IMG/VR virus record: IMGVR_UViG_3300037842_000103
Coordinates: 1 to 23,273 of that record
DNA length: 23,273 nucleotides
Source of the DNA: a virus
Reading direction: 5' to 3' (one strand)
Part shown: piece by piece, positions 6,853 to 14,202 of the stretch
Numbering within the stretch: position 1 is the first letter of the stretch
Layout of the letters: the number at the start of each line of letters is the position of its first letter
Translations under genes and position numbers: made by a program
The notes under the pieces: model-generated
Seen by the model: the letters and a program-made list of their open reading frames with translations, nothing else
Databases searched by the model: none
Told to the model about the DNA's origin: nothing

Positions 6853-7719
6853 TTAGATAGTTATGCTTGTTCTGATAACTTTAATTGTTGTGTTAGAATT
6901 GATAGGTGTAACTTTCAACCTTACTGAACCACTATCAATATCGCTGTCAATACTGCCTAAAGTATTTAAGGATTTGATGGCACCATATTCTGTTATATAG
7001 GTATCTGACCCATCGTGTAATACCATTACTTCCGAAGTTTGATATGTGTTGTTAGCATTGTTTGTCATTTGAACAATATACTTAGCACTTCTATAATCAC
7101 CAGTTCCCCAACTATCGACTACGGTTTCACTAACAGCACTTGTAGTTTGCGTATTAGTTGTGATGTCAGCATCCACATTAACCCAAGATAGATATGCTGA
7201 GTATGCCTGAACGCAAACGATCTCATCAGGACCTGTGCTATCAGTAAGTGTGATCGAACTTGTATTTGAAACGTAAGTATAGTCAGTATTTGCTTTAAGT
7301 AAAATACCATTTAGATGAACAGTTAAATTACTTTTATCGTGAATTAATGTTTTACCAAAGTCATCTGTTCCTTCAAATACAGTTTGATTATTAGAAGAAG
7401 TGAAATTGAATTGATTGAAAGATTTTCTAGTGAGGGAATCTTTGTCTGACCAAGAAAGGGTTCCAGAACCGTCTGTTTCTAGAACCTGTGCTGACGCACC
7501 ATCTGAAGTCGGGAAGGTGAATGGATTAGTATTACCTAGTGTGAGTGTTCCTATTTTAGAAATTGCGGTGTTAGAACCGATTTCGAAAATAGCACTTCCG
7601 TCGGAAGAGAAGAGTTTCTTATCTCTGGTGTTTAAGGCAATTTCGCCTTGTTGTAAGTCTGCAGTTGTTGGTGACTTGCCTCTGACAGCAGACCGTTTAA
7701 TCTTTAATATCGATGCCAT
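6853..7719 (-). CDS. Adhesin/fibre protein (288 aa): Mtd-type anchor plus the shared head domain
   Basis: Residues 1-50 carry MASILKIKRS...LQQGEIALNTRDKKLF, a pattern shared with the 342-aa and 132-aa proteins. It resembles the N-terminal region of phage tropism determinants (Mtd-like), by memory of the family only. A short linker follows. Residues ~104-170 (FTSSNNQTVFEGTDDFGKTL...VHLNGILLKANTDY) and ~171-288 (VNVDADI...YRSAKYIVQMTNN...VLHDGSD...ITEYGAI) match the last ~190 residues of the giant fibre. The protein thus looks like a short fibre with the same head but a different anchor. Ribosome site AAAGGAAAA, 10 bases before the ATG; the start codon lies in a 12-bp palindrome CCATATATATGG (7716-7727). 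It has its own late promoter. Confidence 0.88.
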   Translation of the reverse strand: MASILKIKRSAVRGKSPTTADLQQGEIALNTRDKKLFSSDGSAIFEIGSNTAISKIGTLTLGNTNPFTFPTSDGASAQVLETDGSGTLSWSDKDSLTRKSFNQFNFTSSNNQTVFEGTDDFGKTLIHDKSNLTVHLNGILLKANTDYTYVSNTSSITLTDSTGPDEIVCVQAYSAYLSWVNVDADITTNTQTTSAVSETVVDSWGTGDYRSAKYIVQMTNNANNTYQTSEVMVLHDGSDTYITEYGAIKSLNTLGSIDSDIDSGSVRLKVTPINSNTTIKVIRTSITI

Positions 7720-7770
7720 ATATATGGTTTTCCTTTCAAAGTCTATGTAGACCAGTTATAATCAATTTTA

Positions 7771-7784
7771 GTGTTATATAACAC
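7771..7784 (-). other. Perfect 14-bp palindrome at the predicted 5' end of the 288-aa gene's mRNA
   Basis: GTGTTATATAACAC is its own reverse complement. The late box at 7792-7799 predicts initiation near 7786, so the RNA would begin with a GUGUUA/UAACAC stem, two or so bases from its 5' end. Such 5'-terminal stems can protect mRNA from decay. As DNA it could equally be an operator for a dimeric protein. Confidence 0.5.
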
Positions 7785-7791
7785 TTTTGTA

Positions 7792-7799
7792 TATTTATA
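7792..7799 (-). promoter_or_regulatory. T4-type late promoter box for the 288-aa adhesin gene
   Basis: Exact TATAAATA on the minus strand, 20 bases past the terminator stem of the preceding gene. The leader would be about 66 nt. Confidence 0.8.
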
Positions 7800-7818
7800 A
7801 CAAAAATATATTATGCGT

Positions 7819-7842
7819 AAAAAAAGGTGCCGAAGCACCTTT
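7819..7842 (-). terminator. Intrinsic terminator of the 342-aa gene (UUCG loop)
   Basis: On the minus strand AAAGGTGC-TTCG-GCACCTTT makes an 8-bp stem with a UUCG loop, followed by a T run (seven Ts counting the stem end). It lies 20 bases after the TAA stop at 7862. It has the same design as the terminator after the giant fibre gene. Confidence 0.92.
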
Positions 7843-7861
7843 CATCATTTTGAGTTACTTA

Positions 7862-8890
7862 TTAGTAAGTACCACCGTCAATGATAGCATCAACTTGTGC
7901 TAAAGTATAACCAGTAGCAGTAATATCTACTGTGCCAGCAGGTTCAGTTTGAGTATCTTTATAGAACACAATAACACCAGAAGCAGAAGCATCTCTATGC
8001 CAACCAGAGTACTTAGTAGTAGCACCAACAACATACTTACCATACATACCAATATCAACAGTATCTGCAGAGTTGTTAGCAGATAACTTAATAGCAGAGT
8101 CATCAACGTTTACAGTAGAAGATGAAATATAAGTAGTAGCACCCTCAACAGTTAAGTTACCATCAACAGTTACGTTACCACCAACACCTAAATCGCTTGT
8201 GACTGATAGATCGTTACCGATTGTTACGTCATTAGGTAAACCAACTTGGAATGAAGTTCCTTCACCAGCAGAACCTGAAACTTCAACCTCGTTAGTAGTA
8301 CCAGTAACAGCAGAAGCATAGTTACCAGTAGTCTTAGTGCCTAAAGCAATAGAGTTGTCAGCAATAGTATTAGCAACAACAGCACTTGCTGAAAGTTGAG
8401 TAGCAGTAATAGTTCCGTCAGCAATATCACCAGCAACAATAGTTTTGGCAGCAATCTTAGCAGAGGTAACAGCACTATCTTGGATTTGATCAGTATCAAC
8501 ACCAGACGATTTAATAGTAACAGCACCAGATGTAACATCAAAGTCTTCAGAATCAAAACTCGCAACACCCTTATTAGATGAAGATGCATCTTCACCAGCA
8601 ACAGTAATTGTACCACCAGTTGCCGATACGTCAATACCTTCACCAGCAGAAACCGTAAGAACGTCATCAGAGAAACCAGCATTATCAGATGATAACGTAA
8701 TAGTTGCTGCATCAGTACCGTCTGCAGTTGCTAATGAATAAATATCGCCAGACAGTATTTGGGTATCACCGTTGGTATCACCAACAAATAGTTTCTTGTC
8801 TACAATATTTACTGCAATTTCGCCTTCTACAAGACCTGTTGGAACCGAATCGGCAGTATTACTTCTTTTTAATTTAATTATTGATGCCAT
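7862..8890 (-). CDS. Fibre-like virion protein (342 aa) with Mtd-type N-terminus and IDGGTY C-terminus
   Basis: Residues 1-46 ([10 protein letters not shown]...[20 protein letters not shown]) are the same anchor type as in the 288-aa and 132-aa proteins. The middle (about 98-190) has [20 protein letters not shown] followed by repeated DGTIT/ADNSI-like turns. The KGVASF...FxVTSGAVxIK module also occurs twice in the 1220-aa fibre. Around 230-262 ([20 protein letters not shown]) is a fibre repeat seen in many marine T4-like phages. The last ~70 residues ([20 protein letters not shown]...[10 protein letters not shown]...[15 protein letters not shown]) are a typical C-terminal module of marine myovirus structural proteins. 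SD CAGGAG lies 9 bases before the ATG. It is flanked by its own late promoter and terminator, a self-contained unit. Confidence 0.88.
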   Translation of the reverse strand: MASIIKLKRSNTADSVPTGLVEGEIAVNIVDKKLFVGDTNGDTQILSGDIYSLATADGTDAATITLSSDNAGFSDDVLTVSAGEGIDVSATGGTITVAGEDASSSNKGVASFDSEDFDVTSGAVTIKSSGVDTDQIQDSAVTSAKIAAKTIVAGDIADGTITATQLSASAVVANTIADNSIALGTKTTGNYASAVTGTTNEVEVSGSAGEGTSFQVGLPNDVTIGNDLSVTSDLGVGGNVTVDGNLTVEGATTYISSSTVNVDDSAIKLSANNSADTVDIGMYGKYVVGATTKYSGWHRDASASGVIVFYKDTQTEPAGTVDITATGYTLAQVDAIIDGGTY

Positions 8891-8924
8891 TCGGACACTC
8901 CTGTATTAATTCGTTGTTATATTC

Positions 8925-8932
8925 TATTTATA
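8925..8932 (-). promoter_or_regulatory. T4-type late promoter box for the 342-aa gene
   Basis: Exact TATAAATA on the minus strand, preceded by a T run, in the 51-base gap between the 101-aa and 342-aa genes. Predicted initiation is near 8919, giving a leader of about 28 nt with a good SD (CAGGAG). Confidence 0.8.
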
Positions 8933-8941
8933 AAAAAAACT

Positions 8942-9247
8942 TTACCGCAATCCACCACTTCTAGTTGGTTTGGTTTGGTTTGTTCTTTTTTCCTTAACAT
9001 TCTCTGGGACGAAATTTAAATAATAATTTAAATCATCCTTCATTTTTCTATTTTTCATTTCGAGTTCTAAGATTTGATTAATAACAGTTCTTGGAACTGG
9101 AATGTTTTCATTTTCTTTTAACTCTTTTTCTAACATTGATATTTTAGTTCTTAGAGCAAGAACAACTTTATTAAGTAAATTTATTTGCTCTTCGGATTGT
9201 TTTGTATATTCAGTTAAAATATTTTCTGCTTGTTTATAATTTTCCAT
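8942..9247 (-). CDS. Small coiled-coil protein (101 aa), unknown
   Basis: The protein is highly charged and helical. Residues ~10-50 (EYTKQSEEQINLLNKVVLAL to EKELKENEN) show heptad spacing of Leu/Ile/Val, and a second helix follows at ~57-78. The tail is basic (KRTNQTKPTRSGGLR). It lacks the Asn/Thr-rich beta character of its neighbours, so it may be a scaffold, chaperone or linker for fibre attachment rather than an adhesin. The gap to the preceding gene is only 4 bases (TAGGTGAATG), with AGGTG as a close ribosome site. It is the last gene of the long co-directional run before the separately promoted cassettes begin. No family recognised. Confidence 0.8.
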   Translation of the reverse strand: MENYKQAENILTEYTKQSEEQINLLNKVVLALRTKISMLEKELKENENIPVPRTVINQILELEMKNRKMKDDLNYYLNFVPENVKEKRTNQTKPTRSGGLR

Positions 9248-9251
9248 TCAC

Positions 9252-9650
9252 CTAAAAAGTTCCACCATTCAAATCACCAAAAGTGGGAGTTCCATTTGCA
9301 GCAACCTGCATAATTTGCCCACTAGAACCATTAATATAATCTACTATTCCACCAGTCTTAGCAAAAAGAATTGAATTTTCTGTTGCTGTGCCCAATGTTA
9401 ATGTGTTGCTTACAGTAAAATTAGTATAAGAACCACTACCACCAAGAACAATACTTTCAAGGTTAGCAATTTTATCCATTGCTAATTTACCACCAATATA
9501 TTCTACGGTAGTTGATACACTCGAATTGGCAGTCTGTCCAATGAATAATTTATCAGACGAAAAGGAATATGCTAATTCACCATTAGCAAGGGAAGGTGGG
9601 GTGTCAGTCGTTTGACTGCGTTTTATTTGGAGTATAGTATTGGCGGACAC
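9252..9650 (-). CDS. Small fibre-like protein (132 aa) with Mtd-type N-terminus; GTG start
   Basis: The start is GTG, overlapping the upstream stop by one base (TAGTG), which indicates translational coupling. Residues 4-40 (NTILQIKRS...PSLANGELAYSFSSDKLFIG) match the anchor of the 342-aa and 288-aa proteins. The middle is a beta-rich fibre repeat (ESIVLGGSGSYTNFTVSNTL). The end is FGDLNGGTF, close to the DGGTY and DGGDF ends of two neighbours. It is probably a short accessory fibre or an adaptor onto which other fibre parts dock. The function is inferred only from shared parts. Confidence 0.85.
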   Translation of the reverse strand: MSANTILQIKRSQTTDTPPSLANGELAYSFSSDKLFIGQTANSSVSTTVEYIGGKLAMDKIANLESIVLGGSGSYTNFTVSNTLTLGTATENSILFAKTGGIVDYINGSSGQIMQVAANGTPTFGDLNGGTF

Positions 9651-9907
9651 TAGAAATCTCCTCCGTCTAATCCAACATTATCACCATCATAAGTAAATAC
9701 TTTTTCGGATTTAAATGTGTTAGTATTTTCATCCCAGATTAAAGTCGCACCAGATTCTGTTCCTTCTGCTTTTGATTGATCAACATCTGATAGAGAACCA
9801 GCAGTTGTAGCAACGCCAGTACTTTTAATTGTCATTGTTGGTTCCGAAGAACTCATCGTAGCACTAAACCCTGAAGATGTCGAAGAAATTTTAGCAGTAA
9901 TTCCCAT
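9650..9907 (-). CDS. Small virion-like protein (85 aa), unknown
   Basis: A beta-rich, Ser/Thr-rich protein. Residues ~38-75 (GSLSDVDQS...GATLIWDENTNTFKSEKVF) follow the 'LsDVD...GatLxyD...F' linker pattern common in tail fibres of marine phages. The C-terminus is GLDGGDF, resembling those of the 132-aa and 342-aa proteins. It is separated from the upstream gene by 4 bases and overlaps the downstream start by one base, so it is co-translated in a tight small-gene cluster. It may once have been one protein with the next gene, since linker and anchor parts are split across them; that is speculation. Confidence 0.8.
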   Translation of the reverse strand: MGITAKISSTSSGFSATMSSSEPTMTIKSTGVATTAGSLSDVDQSKAEGTESGATLIWDENTNTFKSEKVFTYDGDNVGLDGGDF

Positions 9908-9911
9908 AACC

Positions 9912-10247
9912 TTATCTCGTCACTTGCGGGGTTACTGTTACCATCCCCTCAATTAACCTTGATGTGGTGTTTGCAGCAGATGTTAATTCGACATCATACA
10001 CATAACGACCCGACTCTAAATTAGCAGTTGTAGTTCTTCCTAATGATAGTATTACCACACCATCAGATCTTGGTGATCCGAAAACAAGAGCAAAAGTTGT
10101 TGATGTTTCTGAAGCATAATGCTTTCTAATTTGACCGTCACCAGCATAACCAGTTAAGTCTTGAACATTACCGTTGTCGTCTGTTACTGTGATCGAAGTA
10201 GAAAAGTCTGAACCTTGGTCAATGATTATATTTGCTTTAGCACCCAT
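9912..10247 (-). CDS. Small conserved baseplate/fibre-associated beta protein (111 aa)
   Basis: The sequence reads MGAKANIIIDQGSDFSTSIT, then DLTGYAGDGQIRKHYAS near residues 31-47, then ESGRYVYDVELTS near 78-90 and EGMVTVTPQVTR at the end. This order (IDQGSDF, LTGY..QIRKHY, G.Y.YDVEL, EG.VTVTP.VTR) is a recurrent small structural protein next to fibre genes in marine T4-like phages, remembered as a family without an assigned name. Its beta-sandwich look recalls N-terminal domains of baseplate proteins that hold receptor-binding proteins. It follows the 1220-aa fibre gene after 3 bases, so it may be an adaptor for that fibre. Confidence 0.82.
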   Translation of the reverse strand: MGAKANIIIDQGSDFSTSITVTDDNGNVQDLTGYAGDGQIRKHYASETSTTFALVFGSPRSDGVVILSLGRTTTANLESGRYVYDVELTSAANTTSRLIEGMVTVTPQVTR

Positions 10248-10250
10248 ATA

Positions 10251-13200
10251 CTATTTATTTCCTTTAAGTGTTTCAACTTCAGCAGAAAGTTCTTTAATTG
10301 CTTCAATTAATAATGCATGTAAAGAATCATAATTAACTACCTTATGTTCTTCATCAGTATTCAAACCAGTAACAGTCTTAACTGCTTGTGGTAAAACCTT
10401 TTCAACATCCTGAGCAATTACACCAGCAGATCTAGAACCGTCTTTCTTCCAATCAAATTCAACACCAGTAAGTTGTTTAACCTTATCTAAGGCATTCTCA
10501 ACTGGAGTAATGTTTTCTTTTAGTTTTATATCTGAAGCAGTAGTTGTAGAGTAAGCAATTACGTCACCATCACAATGTAAGTCTCCATCGTTTTCTAGAC
10601 GCATATCTAGAACACCATCTAAGTACCAATCGTGAGTAGTGGCATTAATCTTATAATAATCATTAGTGTCTACACCAATTTGTGTTATATTACTTCTTTG
10701 GTCAGCATCAACACTAAGAGAGTGTGTAGTTCCTTCACCCGTAGTGGCAGCAGTAGAAGTTAAACCAGTTCCACCAGTAACAGTCGCAACATAATTACCA
10801 GAAGTATCAGTTCCTAATACAACATCATTGTTATAGGTTGTAGTAATATTAACAAGAACGTTTCCAGTTCCGTCAAAATCAGTGTTGGCATAACCCGACA
10901 CATCACCTGCTAATCGAACACCAACATTTCTGGAAGTTGCTAATTGAGTTGCAGTATTCGCATTACCAATAGTATCTTGATCACCAATAGCATTAACACC
11001 AGCAAGATTAATGTTAGCAGTACCATCAAAACTTACTCCACCGATAGTTCTAGCAGTTGCTAGGGCAGTAGCAGTATCTGCATTACCAGTCACAGCACCT
11101 TCAAAAGTTCCAGCAACCATTGTCTCAGAACCAACTGTCCATTTATCTGCAGTTTCGTCCCATAATAATGTCTTATCTGCAGAGGTTCCACGTTCAATAG
11201 AGATACCACCATCTTGAGATGGGGCACCAGTTTCGTTACTATTGAGAACAATAATATTATCAGCAAGGTTGATAGTTTCTGTATTAACAGTAATTGTATT
11301 ACCAGATACCGTTAAGTCCCCACCAATAACAACACTATTAGTAACATTCAAACTATTACCAATTGTCACATTATCAGGTAAACCAACTGTGACCGTACCA
11401 TTAGTTCTTGATACAGTAGTTTCATTAGCAGTAGCACTAATTCCTAGCACCGCACCAGTCGAAGCATCCTTAAGAGCAACTGCTCCAGAAGTTACTGAGA
11501 AATCGCCAGAGTCAAATGAGGCAACACCCTTAACGGTTGTATTCGCAGCATCGATCGTCTCATCAAACATAACACCATCAGCAGTCGAAATTCGTAAGTG
11601 GTTATTCGAAGAAGTATATGTAAACCCAGAAACACCAGCAACATTCGCATGACTGATTCCAGTTACTTGTCCTTCCTTATTAACCGTGATTGTAGGAACT
11701 TGAGTCGCATTACCTCTTGTCGCACCAGCAGTCATAGTGTTAGCAAGTTGAGCAGTTGATATACCCGCAGTTTTAATACTTACCGCACCAGAAGTTACAC
11801 TAAAGTCTGCATTAGCAAAAGAAGCAACACCTTTAGTAGAGGTCGTAGCATCCTCACCTGCGATAGTTAATTCGTTTGCAGCAACAGTAATATCAATACC
11901 AGAACCCTCAGTAAATTGTAGAGTTTCGCCTAAATTTACCGCATCAGTCGTACCTGCAGCACCATCCCTGATGGTAAAACTAGGATTGGCGAGCATAGCA
12001 TTAGTAAGGGTGTCGTTTGAGATAGTATTGTTAGCATGCAACTTAGCATTAGCACCAATTACCGTCGTGCCTTCATTCGAGATAGCACCAGCAATGTCAG
12101 TATCACCATTAACATCTAAGTTAGTTGTGATATTAACATTACCAGTAACTGCTACATTAGTTGCAACAGTAACATTATTAGCATATACTTGATGCCATTT
12201 ACTTGTCACACTACCTAATGAATTTCGTGTGGCAGTAGCAGGAACAATACTTGAAATAAACGTGCCAGTAGTAGTGATTGTATCAGTAGTTGTATCACCA
12301 AGAACTGTGTTGCCATTTACATTTAATGTGTCAAATATCGCTGCAGCAACCGAGAATGCTGAGTTAGCAGGGAAAGCGAAGTCTCCACCGATAGTCAGGT
12401 TTCCGTCAATAACCGTGTTACCCATTGCATATAAGTTCTTACCAATCTTAACAGAGTTAGCAGTTTCTACAGCATAACCAGTTGTGACAGAAGTACCAAC
12501 ACCAACAGTAGTACCAAACGTAGCAGTTCCTTCAGTATGCTGATTAGCAAAATTACCTTTCATAGTAATTGTATCAGAAGTATCATTACCTAAAGTAATG
12601 TCACCATCAGAAGTAATATTACCTGTTGCGTGAATATTACCACCAACATTTAAGTTCTTAGCAATACCAACACCACCACCAGTTACGATAGCACCAGTTC
12701 CAGTTGTAGTTGATTGAGTTGTATCTGAAAGACTTAACGTACTAAGAGATGTATTACCAGCAACAGTTAAATTTTCATCAACATTTAATTCTTTAATTCT
12801 ACCTAGACCAGAAACGTAAACATTAGCAACGTTTCCTTTTACTGTAATTGTATCAGTAGACGCATTACCTAGTGTCATATCACCATTGGCAGTAAACGTT
12901 CCATTCACACCTAACGTTCCACCAACAACAGCATTATTCGCATATACCGTGCCTTTAGATCTGATGTCAGTCCATCTACGAGTAACAGAACCCAACGAAC
13001 CAGCACCATCAGTCTTAGGAATCATTGAAGTTGAAACACCTTGACCCGCAGCAGTACCTAGTGACAATTCATCTACATTAGCAACACCGTCAATATAAAG
13101 GTCTTTAAATTCTTTAGTAGCAGAACCTAAGTCATATGTGTCATCAGTAGTAGGTGTGATATGACCAGTTGAAGTTAAACCAACAACCGTAACATCACTC

Positions 13201-13913
13201 GAGAAGTTTGCTTGACCATTTGAATCGATCGTACAAACTGCTGTATTACTAGAATCCGTAATAGTGAATTTAGAATCACCGTTGGTATCAACCATTTTGA
13301 TGTATAAATCAGAATCACCAGCAGTAGCATCTTTAGCAAGATACATTTCTACTCTATCAGTATCACTTGAGAATACTAGAGCAGGAGAATCACCATTGTC
13401 ACTGAATGTTGTATTAGAACCTGATAAAATGATGTTCGAAGAGTTTGAAGATAAGTCAGAAATATCTCTTAAAGTTAATGATTTAAAATCTAACGCATCA
13501 GTAGAACCAGCAACTCTTAAGAATTGACCTAGACTACCACCAGTTACACGGATACGTGAAACGTCACCCATAATAATTCTATCAGTACCAGCAGATGTAA
13601 AGTTTACATTACCAGTGAAAGTAGTATTAGCAGAGATGGTTAGTGTAGTAGCATTAACCGTTGTATTAGAACTGATAGATATGACACCATCAGCAGAAGT
13701 GTTACCACCTTTAAGAGTAGAGGTTCTTAATTCGTTAGCAGTAAACGTACCTTTAATATGTCCATTACCGTATGAAGTTCCACTTCTATTAGCAGAACCT
13801 GCTCTTGAAACCGTAACAACGTTGTTACTAATAATAGTTGCTACTTCGTTGGTATTATTTCTCCAACTATTGAAACTATCATTTAGTTCTGTGTTTGAAA
13901 CTGATATTGCCAT
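10251..13913 (-). CDS. Long tail fibre (1220 aa) with C-terminal peptidase S74 self-cleaving chaperone
   Basis: The body (residues ~1-1090) is made of short beta modules: TLGNxSxDTITxKGN repeats, YDLGSATKEFKDLYIDG and SLGSVTxxW segments (fibre 'DLG..W.D' units), KLHANNTI near 626, and KGVASF...VTSGAV units. A VPTITVNKEGQVTGI module near 741-794 matches one found twice in the giant fibre. The C-terminus is an S74 intramolecular chaperone: SDIKLKENI starts at residue 1127, followed by GVIAQDVEKVLPQAV, VVNYDSLHALLIEAIKEL and a closing helix. In this family the Ser (S1127) and a Lys five residues on (K1132) drive cleavage just before the Ser once the trimer has folded, so about 94 residues would be released. 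It is the only S74 protein in the window. Confidence 0.92.
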   Translation of the reverse strand: MAISVSNTELNDSFNSWRNNTNEVATIISNNVVTVSRAGSANRSGTSYGNGHIKGTFTANELRTSTLKGGNTSADGVISISSNTTVNATTLTISANTTFTGNVNFTSAGTDRIIMGDVSRIRVTGGSLGQFLRVAGSTDALDFKSLTLRDISDLSSNSSNIILSGSNTTFSDNGDSPALVFSSDTDRVEMYLAKDATAGDSDLYIKMVDTNGDSKFTITDSSNTAVCTIDSNGQANFSSDVTVVGLTSTGHITPTTDDTYDLGSATKEFKDLYIDGVANVDELSLGTAAGQGVSTSMIPKTDGAGSLGSVTRRWTDIRSKGTVYANNAVVGGTLGVNGTFTANGDMTLGNASTDTITVKGNVANVYVSGLGRIKELNVDENLTVAGNTSLSTLSLSDTTQSTTTGTGAIVTGGGVGIAKNLNVGGNIHATGNITSDGDITLGNDTSDTITMKGNFANQHTEGTATFGTTVGVGTSVTTGYAVETANSVKIGKNLYAMGNTVIDGNLTIGGDFAFPANSAFSVAAAIFDTLNVNGNTVLGDTTTDTITTTGTFISSIVPATATRNSLGSVTSKWHQVYANNVTVATNVAVTGNVNITTNLDVNGDTDIAGAISNEGTTVIGANAKLHANNTISNDTLTNAMLANPSFTIRDGAAGTTDAVNLGETLQFTEGSGIDITVAANELTIAGEDATTSTKGVASFANADFSVTSGAVSIKTAGISTAQLANTMTAGATRGNATQVPTITVNKEGQVTGISHANVAGVSGFTYTSSNNHLRISTADGVMFDETIDAANTTVKGVASFDSGDFSVTSGAVALKDASTGAVLGISATANETTVSRTNGTVTVGLPDNVTIGNSLNVTNSVVIGGDLTVSGNTITVNTETINLADNIIVLNSNETGAPSQDGGISIERGTSADKTLLWDETADKWTVGSETMVAGTFEGAVTGNADTATALATARTIGGVSFDGTANINLAGVNAIGDQDTIGNANTATQLATSRNVGVRLAGDVSGYANTDFDGTGNVLVNITTTYNNDVVLGTDTSGNYVATVTGGTGLTSTAATTGEGTTHSLSVDADQRSNITQIGVDTNDYYKINATTHDWYLDGVLDMRLENDGDLHCDGDVIAYSTTTASDIKLKENITPVENALDKVKQLTGVEFDWKKDGSRSAGVIAQDVEKVLPQAVKTVTGLNTDEEHKVVNYDSLHALLIEAIKELSAEVETLKGNK

Positions 13914-13921
13914 ATTTTTCT

Positions 13922-14119
13922 CTACTTAATAAGTTGTTGTAGTAATTCTTTTATTTCTTTCATATCCTGTTTAAGGGATTGAACGTCATCGTTCATTTCT
14001 CTGTCTTTGTCACGTCTTGCCTTATACTTCTCTAGACTAGACATATTAGAGTTTAGGACTGCTTGGGTATTTGTATCCCTTATCAGTTCTTCCTCATCTT
14101 TTATCTTCAAAGTTTTCAT
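13922..14119 (-). CDS. Small coiled-coil protein (65 aa) of marine phage type
   Basis: The sequence begins MKTLKIKDEEELIRDTNTQA (LKIKDExxLxRDxxxxAVLNxN pattern). From about residue 28 it becomes a charged helix with regular Leu/Met spacing (SLKQDMKEIKELLQQLIK), a likely coiled coil. Small proteins of this pattern recur beside structural genes of marine phages, but I know no assigned function. The gene ends 8 bases before the 1220-aa fibre start, so it may be translated together with it and could assist its attachment or folding. Its ATG follows an 83-base gap holding a short hairpin. Confidence 0.82.
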   Translation of the reverse strand: MKTLKIKDEEELIRDTNTQAVLNSNMSSLEKYKARRDKDREMNDDVQSLKQDMKEIKELLQQLIK

Positions 14120-14157
14120 AGTATTTACTTGACTTATTCACACTTTAGTAGTATAAT

Positions 14158-14172
14158 AGAGGTGTTGCCTCT
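14158..14172 (-). other. Short hairpin between the DUF4815-type gene and the 65-aa gene
   Basis: AGAGG-CAACA-CCTCT on the minus strand, a 5-bp stem with a 5-base loop, in the largest gap (14120-14202) of the long co-directional run. No T run follows, so it does not look like an efficient terminator. It may be an attenuation or mRNA processing point. No exact late promoter box is present in this gap. Confidence 0.3.
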
Positions 14173-14202
14173 TTGATATAATAGTAACTAAACTGTTTTA
14201 AT

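Noticed and set aside
7716-7727. Palindrome CCATATATATGG over the start of the 288-aa gene as a regulatory site
   Set aside because: It is short, all A/T in the core and easily arises by chance in this composition. It is mentioned only in the gene entry.
10247-10265. AATAAATA before the 111-aa gene as a late promoter
   Set aside because: It matches only seven of eight bases, overlaps the preceding stop region, and the gene is already in a tight co-directional run.
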